Shown: positions 1-8,903, counted from the first letter of the stretch. The stretch is DNA of 37,089 nucleotides from an uncultured Bacteroidota bacterium (GCA_902520835.1 CABYPD010000014.1:1-37089), one strand, 5' to 3'. Notes: a model not told the origin generated them from the sequence alone. Translations and numbers: made by a program.

Positions 1-698
1 TTTGTTCCTTTAAATTTTTCAATTTTTATCAAATATACATCTAAAGAATCCTCTTTTACTACGTATAATGTTTTTTTAACAATTCTTTCAATTTCATCGG
101 AATTAATAACAGGTATTTTATCAAAAAAAAGGTCTTTATTAACCCATGTAGAATCATTTAAAGAATAATTTAATAATTGTAAAGATATAGAATCAAAAAA
201 AACTAAATCACTTTGATTAAATCTTTTAAATCTTCTTTTAATTTCACTTAAATTAAAGTTGTTTTTATATAACCTAGCATATCTACCTTTAACTATATCT
301 TCATAAAGTATGAAGTTTTCAAAATTTTTATTGTAATATTCATATATATCATTTTCACTAACCATTGTATCAGAATTAAAAGCAGCAACTTTATTTTTAT
401 AAGAACTCACAAGCAAGTCATTATAATAGTTTTCACTAATTTTTTTAATATTATTTTTTTCAGAATCACTTAAGTTTATTTCAGCATTTTTTATTAAAAG
501 TTGATTTAAAGCCCAATTTTCAATTAATTCATTTAATAAATCAGTAGAATCTTTTAAATTAAGGTTTTTTGGAAGCTTATCAATTAAATCATCTTCGGAA
601 AAAAAATTTTCTCCAACTCTAGCAATATTTATATTTTCTGATTTCAAATTAAAATCACAAGACATAAAAATTATTAGTACTAAAATAACTTTTCTCAA
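1..698 (-). CDS. SurA-N-like periplasmic lipoprotein (partial, 3' end outside window)
   Basis: The reading frame runs off the left edge. I place the start at a TTG (698-696), two bases after the guaB stop, because it adds a lipoprotein signal, MRKVILVLIIFMSC, with the lipobox cysteine at residue 14. The first ATG (665) would cut this off just before the cysteine. The mature part begins with a RVGE segment, followed by acidic, helix-rich sequence with an ENWALNQLL stretch and a DTMVSENDIYEYY stretch. This resembles the N-terminal chaperone region of Bacteroidota SurA/parvulin-type proteins often found beside guaB. No PPIase domain is visible in the part present, so enzymatic activity cannot be judged. 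It probably helps outer-membrane protein folding (inference) and is likely co-transcribed with guaB. Confidence 0.65.
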   Translation of the reverse strand, partial: MRKVILVLIIFMSCDFNLKSENINIARVGENFFSEDDLIDKLPKNLNLKDSTDLLNELIENWALNQLLIKNAEINLSDSEKNNIKKISENYYNDLLVSSYKNKVAAFNSDTMVSENDIYEYYNKNFENFILYEDIVKGRYARLYKNNFNLSEIKRRFKRFNQSDLVFFDSISLQLLNYSLNDSTWVNKDLFFDKIPVINSDEIERIVKKTLYVVKEDSLDVYLIKIEKFKGT

Positions 699-699
699 A

Positions 700-2172
700 T
701 TATCGTGAATAGTTAGGTGATTCTTTTGTTATCGTAATATTATGGGGATGACTTTCGTCTAGTCCAGCTCTTGTAATTTGAACAAATTGAGATTTACTTT
801 TCAATTCACTAATATTTTTCGCACCACAATAGCCCATTCCTGATTTTAAACCTCCAACGAATTGATGCATACTTTCTACCAAATAACCTTTGTAAGGGAC
901 TCTTCCAACTATACCTTCAGGTACAAATTTGTTTTTATCATCAACCTTTGATTGAAAATATCTTTCCTTACTTCCCTTTTCCATTGCTTCCAAAGAACCC
1001 ATTCCTCTATATGTTTTAAACTTACGACCTTCCAAAATTATAGTTTCACCTGGTGACTCATGAGTTCCAGCCAAAAGTGAGCCTAACATTACACAGTCAG
1101 CACCAGCAGCAATCGCTTTTGTAATATCTCCGGTATGTTTAATTCCACCATCAGCAATGATTGTTACGTCAGTATTTTTAGTTTCTTTTGCTATGTTATG
1201 TATTGCTGATAATTGAGGATATCCAACACCAGCAATCACTCTTGTAGTACATATCGATCCAGGACCAATTCCAACTTTTATACCGTCCACTCCAGCTTTA
1301 ATTAAAAATTTAGCAGCCTCAGCTGTTGCAATGTTTCCAGCAATTACATCAACATCATTAAATCTTTTCTTTATCTCTTTAATTGTTTGTAAAACAGATT
1401 TTGTATGAGCGTGTGCTGTGTCAATAACTAGTGCATCAACACCTGATTTAAATAACATCTCAGATCTTTCAATTGAATCTCCCCCTACTCCAATTGCTGC
1501 GGCAACTCTTAATCTTCCATACTCATCTTTATTTGATGATGGTTTGAGAGTTATCTTCTGAATATCTCTAAATGTGATAAGTCCAATTAATTTATTTTCC
1601 TTATCAACAATCGGGAGCTTTTCAATTTTATTTTTTTGTAAAATAATTTCAGCTTCTTTTAGAGTTAATTCTTTAGAACCAGTAATTATATTATCTGAGG
1701 TCATAATATCATTGATTTTCTTTTTCATGTTTTTTTCAAATCTTAAATCTCGATTTGTAACAATTCCAATCAGCTTTCCTTGTTTATCTACAATTGGAAT
1801 ACCACCAATACTGTAATCCCTCATACAATTTAAAGCATCATGAACTGTTTCATCCTTTGAAAGAGTTATTGGATCTAGAATCATTCCCGATTCAGATCTT
1901 TTTACACGTCTAACTTTATCACTCTGATCCTCAATAGATAAATTTTTGTGAATCACACCAATTCCTCCCTCTTGTGCAATAGCAATAGCCATTTTACTTT
2001 CAGTTACTGTATCCATTGCAGCTGATACAATTGGTACCTTTAAATTTAAATTTTTTGAGAATTTTGAATGAAGATTAACCTCACTTGGAAGTACTTCCGA
2101 ATATGAAGGGACTAAAAGAACATCATCAAATGTGAGTCCTGTTTCTACAAATTTTGATTTTGAAGTACTCAT
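700..2172 (-). CDS. guaB: IMP dehydrogenase
   Basis: This enzyme oxidises IMP to XMP with NAD+, the committed step of GMP synthesis, in the cytoplasm. At 490 residues it is the usual bacterial length. The N-terminal [16 protein letters not shown] motif is followed by the barrel start with SAAMDTVTE (about 50-58). Two CBS domains (about 95-210) are inserted in the barrel. The catalytic loop [11 protein letters not shown] places the nucleophile at Cys308, and the mobile flap carries the Arg404-Tyr405 pair in SKERYF. The C-terminal half is complete with [12 protein letters not shown]. It has its own -7-like element at 2196-2203 and is followed immediately by the lipoprotein gene. Nothing unusual is seen. 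Confidence 0.98.
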   Translation of the reverse strand: MSTSKSKFVETGLTFDDVLLVPSYSEVLPSEVNLHSKFSKNLNLKVPIVSAAMDTVTESKMAIAIAQEGGIGVIHKNLSIEDQSDKVRRVKRSESGMILDPITLSKDETVHDALNCMRDYSIGGIPIVDKQGKLIGIVTNRDLRFEKNMKKKINDIMTSDNIITGSKELTLKEAEIILQKNKIEKLPIVDKENKLIGLITFRDIQKITLKPSSNKDEYGRLRVAAAIGVGGDSIERSEMLFKSGVDALVIDTAHAHTKSVLQTIKEIKKRFNDVDVIAGNIATAEAAKFLIKAGVDGIKVGIGPGSICTTRVIAGVGYPQLSAIHNIAKETKNTDVTIIADGGIKHTGDITKAIAAGADCVMLGSLLAGTHESPGETIILEGRKFKTYRGMGSLEAMEKGSKERYFQSKVDDKNKFVPEGIVGRVPYKGYLVESMHQFVGGLKSGMGYCGAKNISELKSKSQFVQITRAGLDESHPHNITITKESPNYSR

Positions 2173-2195
2173 GCAACTAAAAAATTAATTGCACA

Positions 2196-2203
2196 CAAAG
2201 ATA
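2196..2203 (-). promoter_or_regulatory. Candidate -7 promoter element for guaB
   Basis: Read on the minus strand this is TATCTTTG, matching the Bacteroidota TAnnTTTG -7 element, 23 bases upstream of the guaB ATG. No clear TTTG is found at the expected -33 distance. In DNA this AT-rich the motif arises by chance about once per kilobase per strand, so position is the main support. Confidence 0.45.
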
Positions 2204-2255
2204 ACAATTTAATATTAGTAGAGATATTTATAAAAAGTTAATTGTGGATTAAGTA

Positions 2256-2489
2256 TTAATAAGATGTCCAAGAAAAACAAAGCATTCCATCCTTAGCACT
2301 TTCAGGATGAGGGCAGTTATTCTTTTTAAAATTCAAACAACTTAAACAGTCAGACATTTTAGAAAAAGCTTTTTTTATACTGTGATCATCACAAACATTA
2401 TCAATTTGAACAGAAAGATTATGTTTTGAACAATTGAGAGCGCTTTCTAAACTTTCACAATTTAAACAAGTATTAACTGATTTTATCAT
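2256..2489 (-). CDS. Small eight-cysteine protein with two tandem Cys4 repeats
   Basis: This 77-residue protein is not a family I recognise. It has cysteines at 8, 11, 20, 33, 48, 51, 59 and 71. They fall into two similar halves, C-x2-C-x8-C-x12-C and C-x2-C-x7-C-x11-C, each starting CLxC and having a histidine two or three residues after the third cysteine. This looks like an internal duplication of a metal-binding knuckle, with zinc or an Fe-S cluster possible. There is no signal peptide or membrane segment, so it is probably cytoplasmic. It lies 41 bases after fbpC on the same strand, and no obvious TAnnTTTG box sits in front of it, so it may be the last gene of the iron transporter operon. 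A weak copy of the iron/heme palindrome (2513-2531) lies just upstream. Confidence 0.7.
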   Translation of the reverse strand: MIKSVNTCLNCESLESALNCSKHNLSVQIDNVCDDHSIKKAFSKMSDCLSCLNFKKNNCPHPESAKDGMLCFSWTSY

Positions 2490-2512
2490 AATTTAAATAT
2501 ATGCTGAATTAT

Positions 2513-2531
2513 ATTTAGAAACAATATAAAT
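2513..2531. promoter_or_regulatory. Weak copy of the ATTTAG-N7-CTAAAT palindrome
   Basis: The left arm ATTTAG is exact, the spacer is seven bases and the right arm is ATAAAT (one mismatch). It lies 24 bases upstream of the eight-cysteine gene. On its own a one-mismatch hit is near chance expectation in this base composition, so it counts only together with the exact copies at 6179-6197 and 8922-8940. Confidence 0.25.
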
Positions 2532-3511
2532 TACTTTGATTCAATTGGTTGTGTGAAATAGTTTTCACAATTTGAATCAAACTTTATTAAATCCTCCTCT
2601 TTAAAACTCACAAATAATTCACACCCTACTTTAAATGAGTTCTTGGCAAAAAGAGTCCATTTTTCATTAAAAAATGTAGCAGATATTTGAAATTCTTTCC
2701 CAACAAATGAGGATTTTTCAACAACTCCTTTATATTCGGAGGAATTTACAATATTTATGTTCTCAGGTCTTAAATAAAACTTTTTTCCATCAACATTCAA
2801 AAGGTTTAGATCACCTAAAACTTTAGCACAATAACAATTAGAAGGGTTGCAATAGATATTAAATGGTTCATCATACTGTTGCAAGACACCAGCTTTAAAA
2901 ATTAAAATTTTATCAGCAATGGCAAAACTCTCTTTAATATCATGTGTTACTAAAATAGTTGTTATACCTGCATTCTTGATGATATTATAAATTTCATTTT
3001 TGATCTGTAATTTAATGTTTGAATCAAGGTTACTGAATGGTTCATCAAGCAAAAGAAGATCAGGCTCTCTAATTATAGCTCTTGCAATTGAAACTCTTTG
3101 TTGCTCACCTCCAGATAATTCATGGGGAAAGCTTTTAATTAATTTTTTAAGTCCTGTTAACTCTAATACTTTTTCTAACTTTTCTTGAAAGTTGTCATTT
3201 AAATTAAATGTGATATTATCAATTACATTCAAATGTGGAAATAATGGATAATCCTGAAATACAAAGCCAATTTTTCTTTTATGGGACTCTACAAAAGTAT
3301 CAGTATCATTTAAAATTTTTCCATTGAGCTCGATTGACCCATCGTTAATATCATCTAGACCTGCAAGGCATCTTAAGAAAGTTGTTTTTCCACTCCCTGA
3401 TTCACCAATAAAAGAGACTATTTCACCTTTATTAACACTAAAATCTAAAGACTTTATTAAAGGACTATCCTTTTTATAAAATTTCTCAAGATTGTTAATT
3501 TTTAAAAACAT
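2531..3511 (-). CDS. fbpC: Fe(III) ABC transporter ATP-binding protein (FbpC-like)
   Basis: This is the ATPase subunit that powers inner-membrane import of ferric iron. In 326 residues it shows Walker A GESGSGKT (36-43), Q-loop Gln86, the signature ELSGGEQQR (from 131), Walker B DLLLLDEP (151-158) and the switch His190 in LVTHD. A C-terminal extension of about 90 residues (from about 235), including YLRPENI, resembles the TOBE-type regulatory domain of FbpC and other CUT1-like ATPases. It abuts the permease gene with no spacer. The substrate is assigned from the binding protein in the same operon, and thiamine or polyamine ATPases would look similar if read alone. Confidence 0.88.
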   Translation of the reverse strand: MFLKINNLEKFYKKDSPLIKSLDFSVNKGEIVSFIGESGSGKTTFLRCLAGLDDINDGSIELNGKILNDTDTFVESHKRKIGFVFQDYPLFPHLNVIDNITFNLNDNFQEKLEKVLELTGLKKLIKSFPHELSGGEQQRVSIARAIIREPDLLLLDEPFSNLDSNIKLQIKNEIYNIIKNAGITTILVTHDIKESFAIADKILIFKAGVLQQYDEPFNIYCNPSNCYCAKVLGDLNLLNVDGKKFYLRPENINIVNSSEYKGVVEKSSFVGKEFQISATFFNEKWTLFAKNSFKVGCELFVSFKEEDLIKFDSNCENYFTQPIESK

Positions 3512-5110
3512 CTATTTCTTTGATTGATTTACAGAAAGTATAGAAAGTAATATGACGCCAAAAATAACAATAGTTATTGAATATATTGAGGATTTAGTTA
3601 TCATTTCCTCAATAGCATATTCATAGGTTTGAGTAGCAAGAGTATCAAAATTAAATGGTCTTAAAATTAAAGTTAGTGGCAAGTCTTTCATTATATCAAC
3701 AAAACAGATACAAAATGCTATTATAATTGCACTCTTATTTAATGGTAAAAATATCTTTCTAAAAAACTGAAATGGCTTTAATCCAAGGCTTTTTCCCGAA
3801 TCATCTAATTTCATTGGATATTTTTTAAAACTAGAAACAATAGGTGAAACTGCAACAGCCATATATCTTATAAAGTAAGCATATATTAGTACAGGAATCG
3901 ATCCGATTAAAAGAAATCCAAAATAATCATTGATTGGAGAAAATAACAGAATTAATGAGATACCAATCACAGCACCAGGTAGAGCATAAGTTAGTGATAT
4001 TGTTTCACCAGTAAAGTTTAAAATTTTAGACTTTGAAATTCTTTTTAAATATTGAATCAATATAACAACTACAACAATTAAAATTGATGAAACTAAAGAA
4101 ACAATAACTGTGTTTTTACTTAAATTATAAACATCAAAAAAATCTATATTATCTATATCAATAATTATATTATTGACCATATATAAAATGGGAATAGCAA
4201 ATGCAGCTAGAATAATTATCATACAAGAAATATGAGTAAAAATTAATTTTTTATTACTGTTTTTAAAATAAGGTGACAAATCAGAATTAGATTTAAAATT
4301 GTATTTAAATTTTGATGATAGCCATTTTTCTAAACCAAAAAACAAACAAACAACTAAAAAAAGAGCAATTGCTAATAATGATGCTGTTTCCATGTCTGCC
4401 ATAGATCCCCATGCTCTAAAAATACCACTCGTATAGGTATTAACACCAAAATAACTAACTGCTCCATACTCATTTAAAACCTCCATTGAAATAAGAAAAA
4501 TAGCAGAGAAAATTGCTGGTCTTGACAATGGTATCCCAACTTTTAAAAAAGTATTAATTTCATTTAAACCTAAATTTTTAGAAAGATTTATATAATTATT
4601 TCCAATCAATGAGAACGAAATTCTGCAAGCAGCATACAAGTATGGATATAAAGAGAATGCAAGTAAAATGGCAAGAATTTCAATTTGTAAATAATCTTGA
4701 TTGACAAAATTTGTTAATGAGGGTATAAAATCCCTAACAAAACTTTGAAATGGACCTGAAAAACTCAAAATATCACCATATGAAAATGCCATTATATAGG
4801 TTGGGATTGCCAGAGGTAAATACAAAATTAAATCATAAATTTTTCTTCCTCTGAACCTGCTAGTACTAATCAACCATGCTGGAATAACTCCAAACATTAA
4901 TGAAAACACCAATGTTAATGAAAGAAGGTATACAGTGCTTATTGTGTAGTCAAGCAATAGGTATTCTGATAGATATAAAAAATTGGAAATATCAATACCA
5001 ATACTTCCAATAAATAAAGAAAGTATAGGAAGTATTATTAATGTAGCTAAAAAAACTACAGTTAATAAACTATAATTTGATTTTTTTATTTTAAAAAAAT
5101 TTACTTCCAA
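3512..5110 (-). CDS. fbpB: Fe(III) ABC transporter permease, fused two-domain (FbpB-like)
   Basis: This 532-residue integral membrane protein has about 12 hydrophobic segments and is built from two homologous permease halves, as in FbpB/SfuB. Each half carries an EAA-type cytoplasmic loop that contacts the ATPase: LGLNEINTFLKVGIPLSRPA in the first half and LGLKPFQFFRKIFLPLNKSA in the second. It forms the channel through which ferric iron handed over by the binding protein crosses the inner membrane. Its start overlaps the fbpA end by 10 bases, which implies translational coupling. Confidence 0.9.
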   Translation of the reverse strand: MEVNFFKIKKSNYSLLTVVFLATLIILPILSLFIGSIGIDISNFLYLSEYLLLDYTISTVYLLSLTLVFSLMFGVIPAWLISTSRFRGRKIYDLILYLPLAIPTYIMAFSYGDILSFSGPFQSFVRDFIPSLTNFVNQDYLQIEILAILLAFSLYPYLYAACRISFSLIGNNYINLSKNLGLNEINTFLKVGIPLSRPAIFSAIFLISMEVLNEYGAVSYFGVNTYTSGIFRAWGSMADMETASLLAIALFLVVCLFFGLEKWLSSKFKYNFKSNSDLSPYFKNSNKKLIFTHISCMIIILAAFAIPILYMVNNIIIDIDNIDFFDVYNLSKNTVIVSLVSSILIVVVVILIQYLKRISKSKILNFTGETISLTYALPGAVIGISLILLFSPINDYFGFLLIGSIPVLIYAYFIRYMAVAVSPIVSSFKKYPMKLDDSGKSLGLKPFQFFRKIFLPLNKSAIIIAFCICFVDIMKDLPLTLILRPFNFDTLATQTYEYAIEEMITKSSIYSITIVIFGVILLSILSVNQSKK

Positions 5111-6135
5111 CCTGTTTTGTCAAATATACGAATAGCTTCGTTCCTTTTGACTCCAAGCATATTTAAGTCTAATTTATCTTTTTTAAAATCTCCCCAGTTC
5201 TTAACAATTTCATTAGGCTCAACACTTGAATTAACTGAATATTCATAAGTATTATTTACATAAGTTTGTTGAGCGGACTTTGATGTTAAAAAACTTATGA
5301 GTTTTATAGCATTTTCTCTATTAGGCGCATTTTTTGTTAATGCAATTCCTGAAACATTTATGTGTGCACCTCTTTGATTTTCAGCTTGATTAGGAAAAAA
5401 CACACCAACAGAATTACCAGCTTTTAACTCTTCTTCTTTTTCTGATGAAAGTAGTAGTCCAATGTAGTATGAATTAACAACAGCAATATCACCTTGACCA
5501 GAAGCTATTGCCTTGACCTGATCTCTGTCATTTCCTTTAGGTTCTCTTGCAAGATTTGAAACAATTTTAGTTGACCAATCTTCTGCAACATCCGATCCAA
5601 GATTTGCAATTAAAGAAGACATTAAAGCTTGATTGTAAGAATTAGATGATGATCTAATTAATAATCTATTTTTCCACTTTTCACTTGCTAAGTCTTCATA
5701 AGTACTTAAATCATTAACATCAACTCTTTCTTTACTAAATACTACAACTCTTGACCTATATGTTAATGGTATCCAATAATTGTTGGGATCTAAAAATTCA
5801 CTATCAATTCCTGCTGTTATTGTTTCATCTTTAATTTTTTGTAATAAGTCCATATCCCCAGCTTGCCATAATTTTCCTACGTCTACAGTAATGAATAAAT
5901 CGGCTGGACTAGATGAGCCTTCAATTTTCATTCTTTGTATTAACTCGTCAGCATTAGCTTTTGTAACATTTACCTTAATACCGGTTTCTTTTGTAAAATT
6001 TTCATATTGTAACTCATCAACTGCGTAATGTCTTTGGCTGTATATATTAATTTCATTTGATTTTTGGTTGTTTTGACATGATGTAAGAATTAAAACAAAC
6101 AGTAAAAATTTAAGTTTAGAAACAATTTTTCTCAT
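5101..6135 (-). CDS. fbpA: Fe(III)-binding lipoprotein of ABC transporter (FbpA-like)
   Basis: This is the 344-residue solute-binding protein of the ferric transporter. It starts with a lipoprotein signal whose lipobox LTSC places the lipidated cysteine at residue 20, so it is membrane-anchored in the periplasm. The mature protein begins with the INIYSQRHY segment typical of the FbpA/FutA class. It keeps the adjacent tyrosines in VNSYYIG (Tyr223-Tyr224), which ligate Fe(III) in this family. The GDIAVVNSYY context supports iron rather than sugar binding. It is the first gene of a leftward three- or four-gene operon and diverges from the TonB receptor gene across 120 bases that contain the candidate operators. 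Confidence 0.92.
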   Translation of the reverse strand: MRKIVSKLKFLLFVLILTSCQNNQKSNEINIYSQRHYAVDELQYENFTKETGIKVNVTKANADELIQRMKIEGSSSPADLFITVDVGKLWQAGDMDLLQKIKDETITAGIDSEFLDPNNYWIPLTYRSRVVVFSKERVDVNDLSTYEDLASEKWKNRLLIRSSSNSYNQALMSSLIANLGSDVAEDWSTKIVSNLAREPKGNDRDQVKAIASGQGDIAVVNSYYIGLLLSSEKEEELKAGNSVGVFFPNQAENQRGAHINVSGIALTKNAPNRENAIKLISFLTSKSAQQTYVNNTYEYSVNSSVEPNEIVKNWGDFKKDKLDLNMLGVKRNEAIRIFDKTGWK

Positions 6136-6139
6136 ATGA

Positions 6140-6147
6140 CAAATTTA
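6140..6147 (-). promoter_or_regulatory. Candidate -7 promoter element for fbpABC
   Basis: On the minus strand this reads TAAATTTG, an exact TAnnTTTG match. It lies only four bases upstream of the fbpA ATG, so if used the mRNA would be nearly leaderless. A degenerate TTTAGA-containing element (6144-6161) overlaps it. No matching -33 TTTG is seen, so this is tentative. Confidence 0.35.
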
Positions 6148-6176
6148 GATTTAAATGTAAAACTAAAAAATTATAT

Positions 6177-6199
6177 TTATTTAGACTAAATCTAAATAA
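6177..6199. promoter_or_regulatory. Candidate iron/heme operator: 9-5-9 palindrome at the fecA-like promoter
   Basis: This is a perfect inverted repeat, TTATTTAGA and TCTAAATAA around a five-base centre. Its core ATTTAG-N7-CTAAAT spans 19 bases (6179-6197). It sits immediately upstream of the -7 box of the TonB receptor gene, covering the -33 region, where a bound repressor would block polymerase. A 19-bp AT-rich dyad is the size class of Fur or DtxR/IdeR boxes, but the sequence matches neither textbook consensus, so I do not name the regulator. The same core recurs exactly upstream of hemA. Confidence 0.6.
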
Positions 6200-6205
6200 T
6201 AATAA

Positions 6206-6213
6206 TATATTTG
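6206..6213 (+). promoter_or_regulatory. Candidate -7 promoter element for the TonB receptor
   Basis: TATATTTG is an exact TAnnTTTG element, 42 bases before the receptor ATG. It leaves a leader of about 35-40 bases, inside which a second, one-mismatch operator copy lies (6224-6242). The palindrome at 6177-6199 ends seven bases before it. Confidence 0.55.
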
Positions 6214-6223
6214 CGATAAATTA

Positions 6224-6242
6224 ATTTATAACTATTCTAAAT
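6224..6242. promoter_or_regulatory. Second operator-like copy in the receptor leader
   Basis: ATTTAT-N7-CTAAAT differs from the exact core at one arm base. It lies between the candidate start of transcription and the receptor ATG, where a bound repressor could act as a roadblock. It shares 16 of 19 bases with the copy upstream of hemA, including spacer bases. This is supportive only in combination with the exact sites. Confidence 0.35.
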
Positions 6243-6255
6243 AAACTAATTTAAT

Positions 6256-8463
6256 ATGAGAAAAGTTATACTTATAGGATTATTACTTTCATTTGGGATT
6301 TTACATTCACAAAATGAAAAAATTAAAAAAATAAATGATACAATAACATCACTTGATGAGGTTATTATAAAAGGCAATTCTATCCTTGGTAACAAATTTG
6401 TTGCAAAAAACAGAACTGGAGCTGCATATTATTTATCAACTGATGAACTTGCGGAGTTTAATTACACTGATATAAATAGAGCACTAAATAAAATATCGGG
6501 AATTAACTTTTACGAAGAGGATGGTTTTGGTTTACGTCCTAATATTAGTATTAGAGGAACATCACCTGAAAGAAGCTCCAAAATAGCCATAATGGAGGAC
6601 GGCATATTGATTTCTCCAGCACCCTACAGTGCTTCATCTGCATATTATTTTCCATCAATAGCAAGAATGCAAGCAGTGGAAGTATTAAAAGGTAGTAGTC
6701 AAATACAGTATGGCCCATATACAACTGGTGGTGCCATTAACTTTGTTTCAACTGAAATACCAAAATCATTTAAAGGAAAAATTTCTACTAGTTACGGTAG
6801 TTTTAAAACTGGGCAAACTCATACAACTATAGGAAATAGTTCTAAAAACTTCGGATATATGCTTGAGTACCTTAATTACAATTCTAATGGTTTTAAATCA
6901 CTTGGAAATAATTTAAATACTGGATTTGATATAAATGAAATAACCTCAAAATTAAGATTTGAAATTTTTAAAAAGAGTAAAACAAAACAAAGTTTAGAAT
7001 TTAAATTTCATCATTATAATGAAATTTCAAATGAAACGTATCTAGGTTTAACAAACTCTGACTTTGATAAAAATCCTTTTTTAAGATATCCAGGGTCAGA
7101 AAAAGATAAAATGGATGCTGAGCATATTCAATATTTATTGACTCATGAGGTTAATTTTTCAGAAAAACTCAAGATTACATCAAATTTTTACTACAATGGA
7201 TTTAAAAGAAATTGGTACAAACTTGATGATGTAGTGTTTGAGGCTAATTCGCAAAAAATATCAAAAGTAGTTTCAAATCCAGATAAATTTCCAGGCCACA
7301 TGTCTGTATTGAGAGGTAATTTAGATTTAGAAAATTCTTTAAAAGTAAAAGCAAATAATAGAGAATATATTTCTAAAGGTATACAGACAAAAATAGATTA
7401 TCATTGGTATGGAAAAAATAACTCATTTAATGACCTTGAAATAGGACTTAGAATTCACTATGATGAAGAAGATAGATTTCAGTGGGAGGATGTTTATAAC
7501 ATAAATAATGGCTTTATGTCATTAGGTATTTATGGTGATAAAGGGTCTCAAGGAAATAGAATAAGTTCAGCAAATTCATTTGCTTCCTACATAATGTACA
7601 AGTATAAAATTAATAGATTAACCATATCTCCAGGTATTAGATTTGAGTCAATAAAATTATTAAGAGATGATTTTGGAAAATCTAATCCATTAAGAAACCC
7701 CAGCGATATATCATCAAGAGAAAATAAAGTTTCAGTATTTATTCCTGGTATTGGATTAAATTATACATTTAATAATAAAATTTCCATGTTTGGAGGATTG
7801 CATAAAGGCTATTCTCCACCTGGAAGTTCAGTTGGACAAAAAGCTGAAGAAAGTATAAATTTAGAGCTTGGCACAAGGTTGACCTTAAACAAATTAAATG
7901 CTGAACTGATTGTATTCCAAAACGATTACAGTAATTTACTTGGAAATGATTTAGCAGCTACAGGAGGATTTGGAGAACTAGACCCGTTTAATGCAGGAGA
8001 GGCTTTAGTTAATGGATTAGAAATTCTATTAATGTCAAATATTGTTGAAAGTAATAAAATTAATATACCTTTTTCATTATCGTATACTTTGACAAACGCA
8101 AAATTTCTAACGGACTTTGGAAGTACACAAGATATTTGGGGAGAAGTTAGCAATGGAGACAGAATTCCATATATTCCTCAACACCAGCTAAATTCATCTA
8201 TTAGTTTTGAAGCAAATAAATTTGAACTTAATTTAAATGCTAATTATAATGGTAAATTTTCAACTATAGCAGATGGATCAATTGAAATTCCTTCTTATTT
8301 GATTTTTGATATTTCATTTAAATATAAACTTAGATCAGACATAATATTAAAATCAAAAATTATAAATCTGTTTGATAATGAGTATGCTGTTTCTAGAGCA
8401 CCTGCAGGATTAAGACCTGGACATCCTTTTGGTATATATACAGGATTTGAATACAAATTTTAA
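6256..8463 (+). CDS. TonB-dependent receptor, FecA-like (ferric chelate uptake)
   Basis: This is a 735-residue outer-membrane gated pore that probably imports a ferric chelate such as citrate, using TonB energy. Residues 1-19 are a signal peptide ending in HSQ. A TonB-box-like segment LDEVIIKG (33-40) precedes the plug domain (about 50-170), which includes NISIRGTSPERSS, MEDGILISPAPYS and the plug end QYGPYTTGGAINFVSTE. The RxxIRG-xxPxRSS and APYxxxxAYYFP pattern is FecA-like. The remainder is a beta-barrel with alternating aromatic strands, ending in EYKF with the terminal Phe needed for outer-membrane assembly. No carboxypeptidase-like extension or SusD partner is present, which argues against glycan uptake. 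The exact chelate cannot be read from sequence. Confidence 0.9.
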   Translation: MRKVILIGLLLSFGILHSQNEKIKKINDTITSLDEVIIKGNSILGNKFVAKNRTGAAYYLSTDELAEFNYTDINRALNKISGINFYEEDGFGLRPNISIRGTSPERSSKIAIMEDGILISPAPYSASSAYYFPSIARMQAVEVLKGSSQIQYGPYTTGGAINFVSTEIPKSFKGKISTSYGSFKTGQTHTTIGNSSKNFGYMLEYLNYNSNGFKSLGNNLNTGFDINEITSKLRFEIFKKSKTKQSLEFKFHHYNEISNETYLGLTNSDFDKNPFLRYPGSEKDKMDAEHIQYLLTHEVNFSEKLKITSNFYYNGFKRNWYKLDDVVFEANSQKISKVVSNPDKFPGHMSVLRGNLDLENSLKVKANNREYISKGIQTKIDYHWYGKNNSFNDLEIGLRIHYDEEDRFQWEDVYNINNGFMSLGIYGDKGSQGNRISSANSFASYIMYKYKINRLTISPGIRFESIKLLRDDFGKSNPLRNPSDISSRENKVSVFIPGIGLNYTFNNKISMFGGLHKGYSPPGSSVGQKAEESINLELGTRLTLNKLNAELIVFQNDYSNLLGNDLAATGGFGELDPFNAGEALVNGLEILLMSNIVESNKINIPFSLSYTLTNAKFLTDFGSTQDIWGEVSNGDRIPYIPQHQLNSSISFEANKFELNLNANYNGKFSTIADGSIEIPSYLIFDISFKYKLRSDIILKSKIINLFDNEYAVSRAPAGLRPGHPFGIYTGFEYKF

Positions 8464-8482
8464 TATTTAGAACTATTAGTTA

Positions 8483-8490
8483 TATTTTTG
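8483..8490 (+). promoter_or_regulatory. Candidate -7 promoter element for the DCC protein gene
   Basis: TATTTTTG matches TAnnTTTG, 17 bases before the ATG of the DCC-family gene, in the 44-base gap after the receptor gene. No -33 TTTG is evident. It could also contribute to transcription of the heme operon, which begins 109 bases after the DCC gene. Confidence 0.35.
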
Positions 8491-8507
8491 TTTTATTTAA
8501 GAAATAA

Positions 8508-8903
8508 ATGAAACATTTCAATAAAATCATAGTGTTTGATGGAGAATGCCTAATATGTAACAGCTTTTATAAATGGGTATTAAGAAATGATAAAAAAAAT
8601 GATTTTTTTTTCTCAAACATTCAATCTCAATTCTATTCTAGAAATTCAAATATTGACAAATCAAAAGATTCAATCATTGTTATCATAAATAATAAAAAAA
8701 TACTATATGAAAGTGATGCGGTTGCTTACATTTTTAGAAAAACCAAAAAACAATTAGCAATCAGAATATTAATATCTATATTCCCAAAGTTTATATCTAA
8801 CTTTTTTTATAGAATAGTTGCAAAAAATAGATATAAAATTTTTGGAAAAAAAGAAAAATGCTACATTCCAACGGAGAAAGAAATGAATAAATTCATAACA
8901 TGA
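8508..8903 (+). CDS. DCC-family thiol-disulfide oxidoreductase-like protein (DUF393)
   Basis: This 131-residue cytoplasmic protein opens with VFDGECLICN, the hallmark D-x-x-C-x-x-C motif (about residues 10-16) of the DCC family, which has a thioredoxin-like fold. The later acidic ESDAVAYIF segment is also typical. Family members are presumed redox proteins, but no substrate is established that I can name. It lies between the iron receptor and hemA on the same strand. It may be co-transcribed with either, so a link to iron or heme redox handling is possible but inferred only from position. Confidence 0.85.
   Translation: MKHFNKIIVFDGECLICNSFYKWVLRNDKKNDFFFSNIQSQFYSRNSNIDKSKDSIIVIINNKKILYESDAVAYIFRKTKKQLAIRILISIFPKFISNFFYRIVAKNRYKIFGKKEKCYIPTEKEMNKFIT

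Noticed and set aside
8465-8483. A further ATTTAG half-site after the TonB receptor gene
   Set aside because: The left arm is exact but the right arm matches only two of six bases, so it is not counted as an operator copy.
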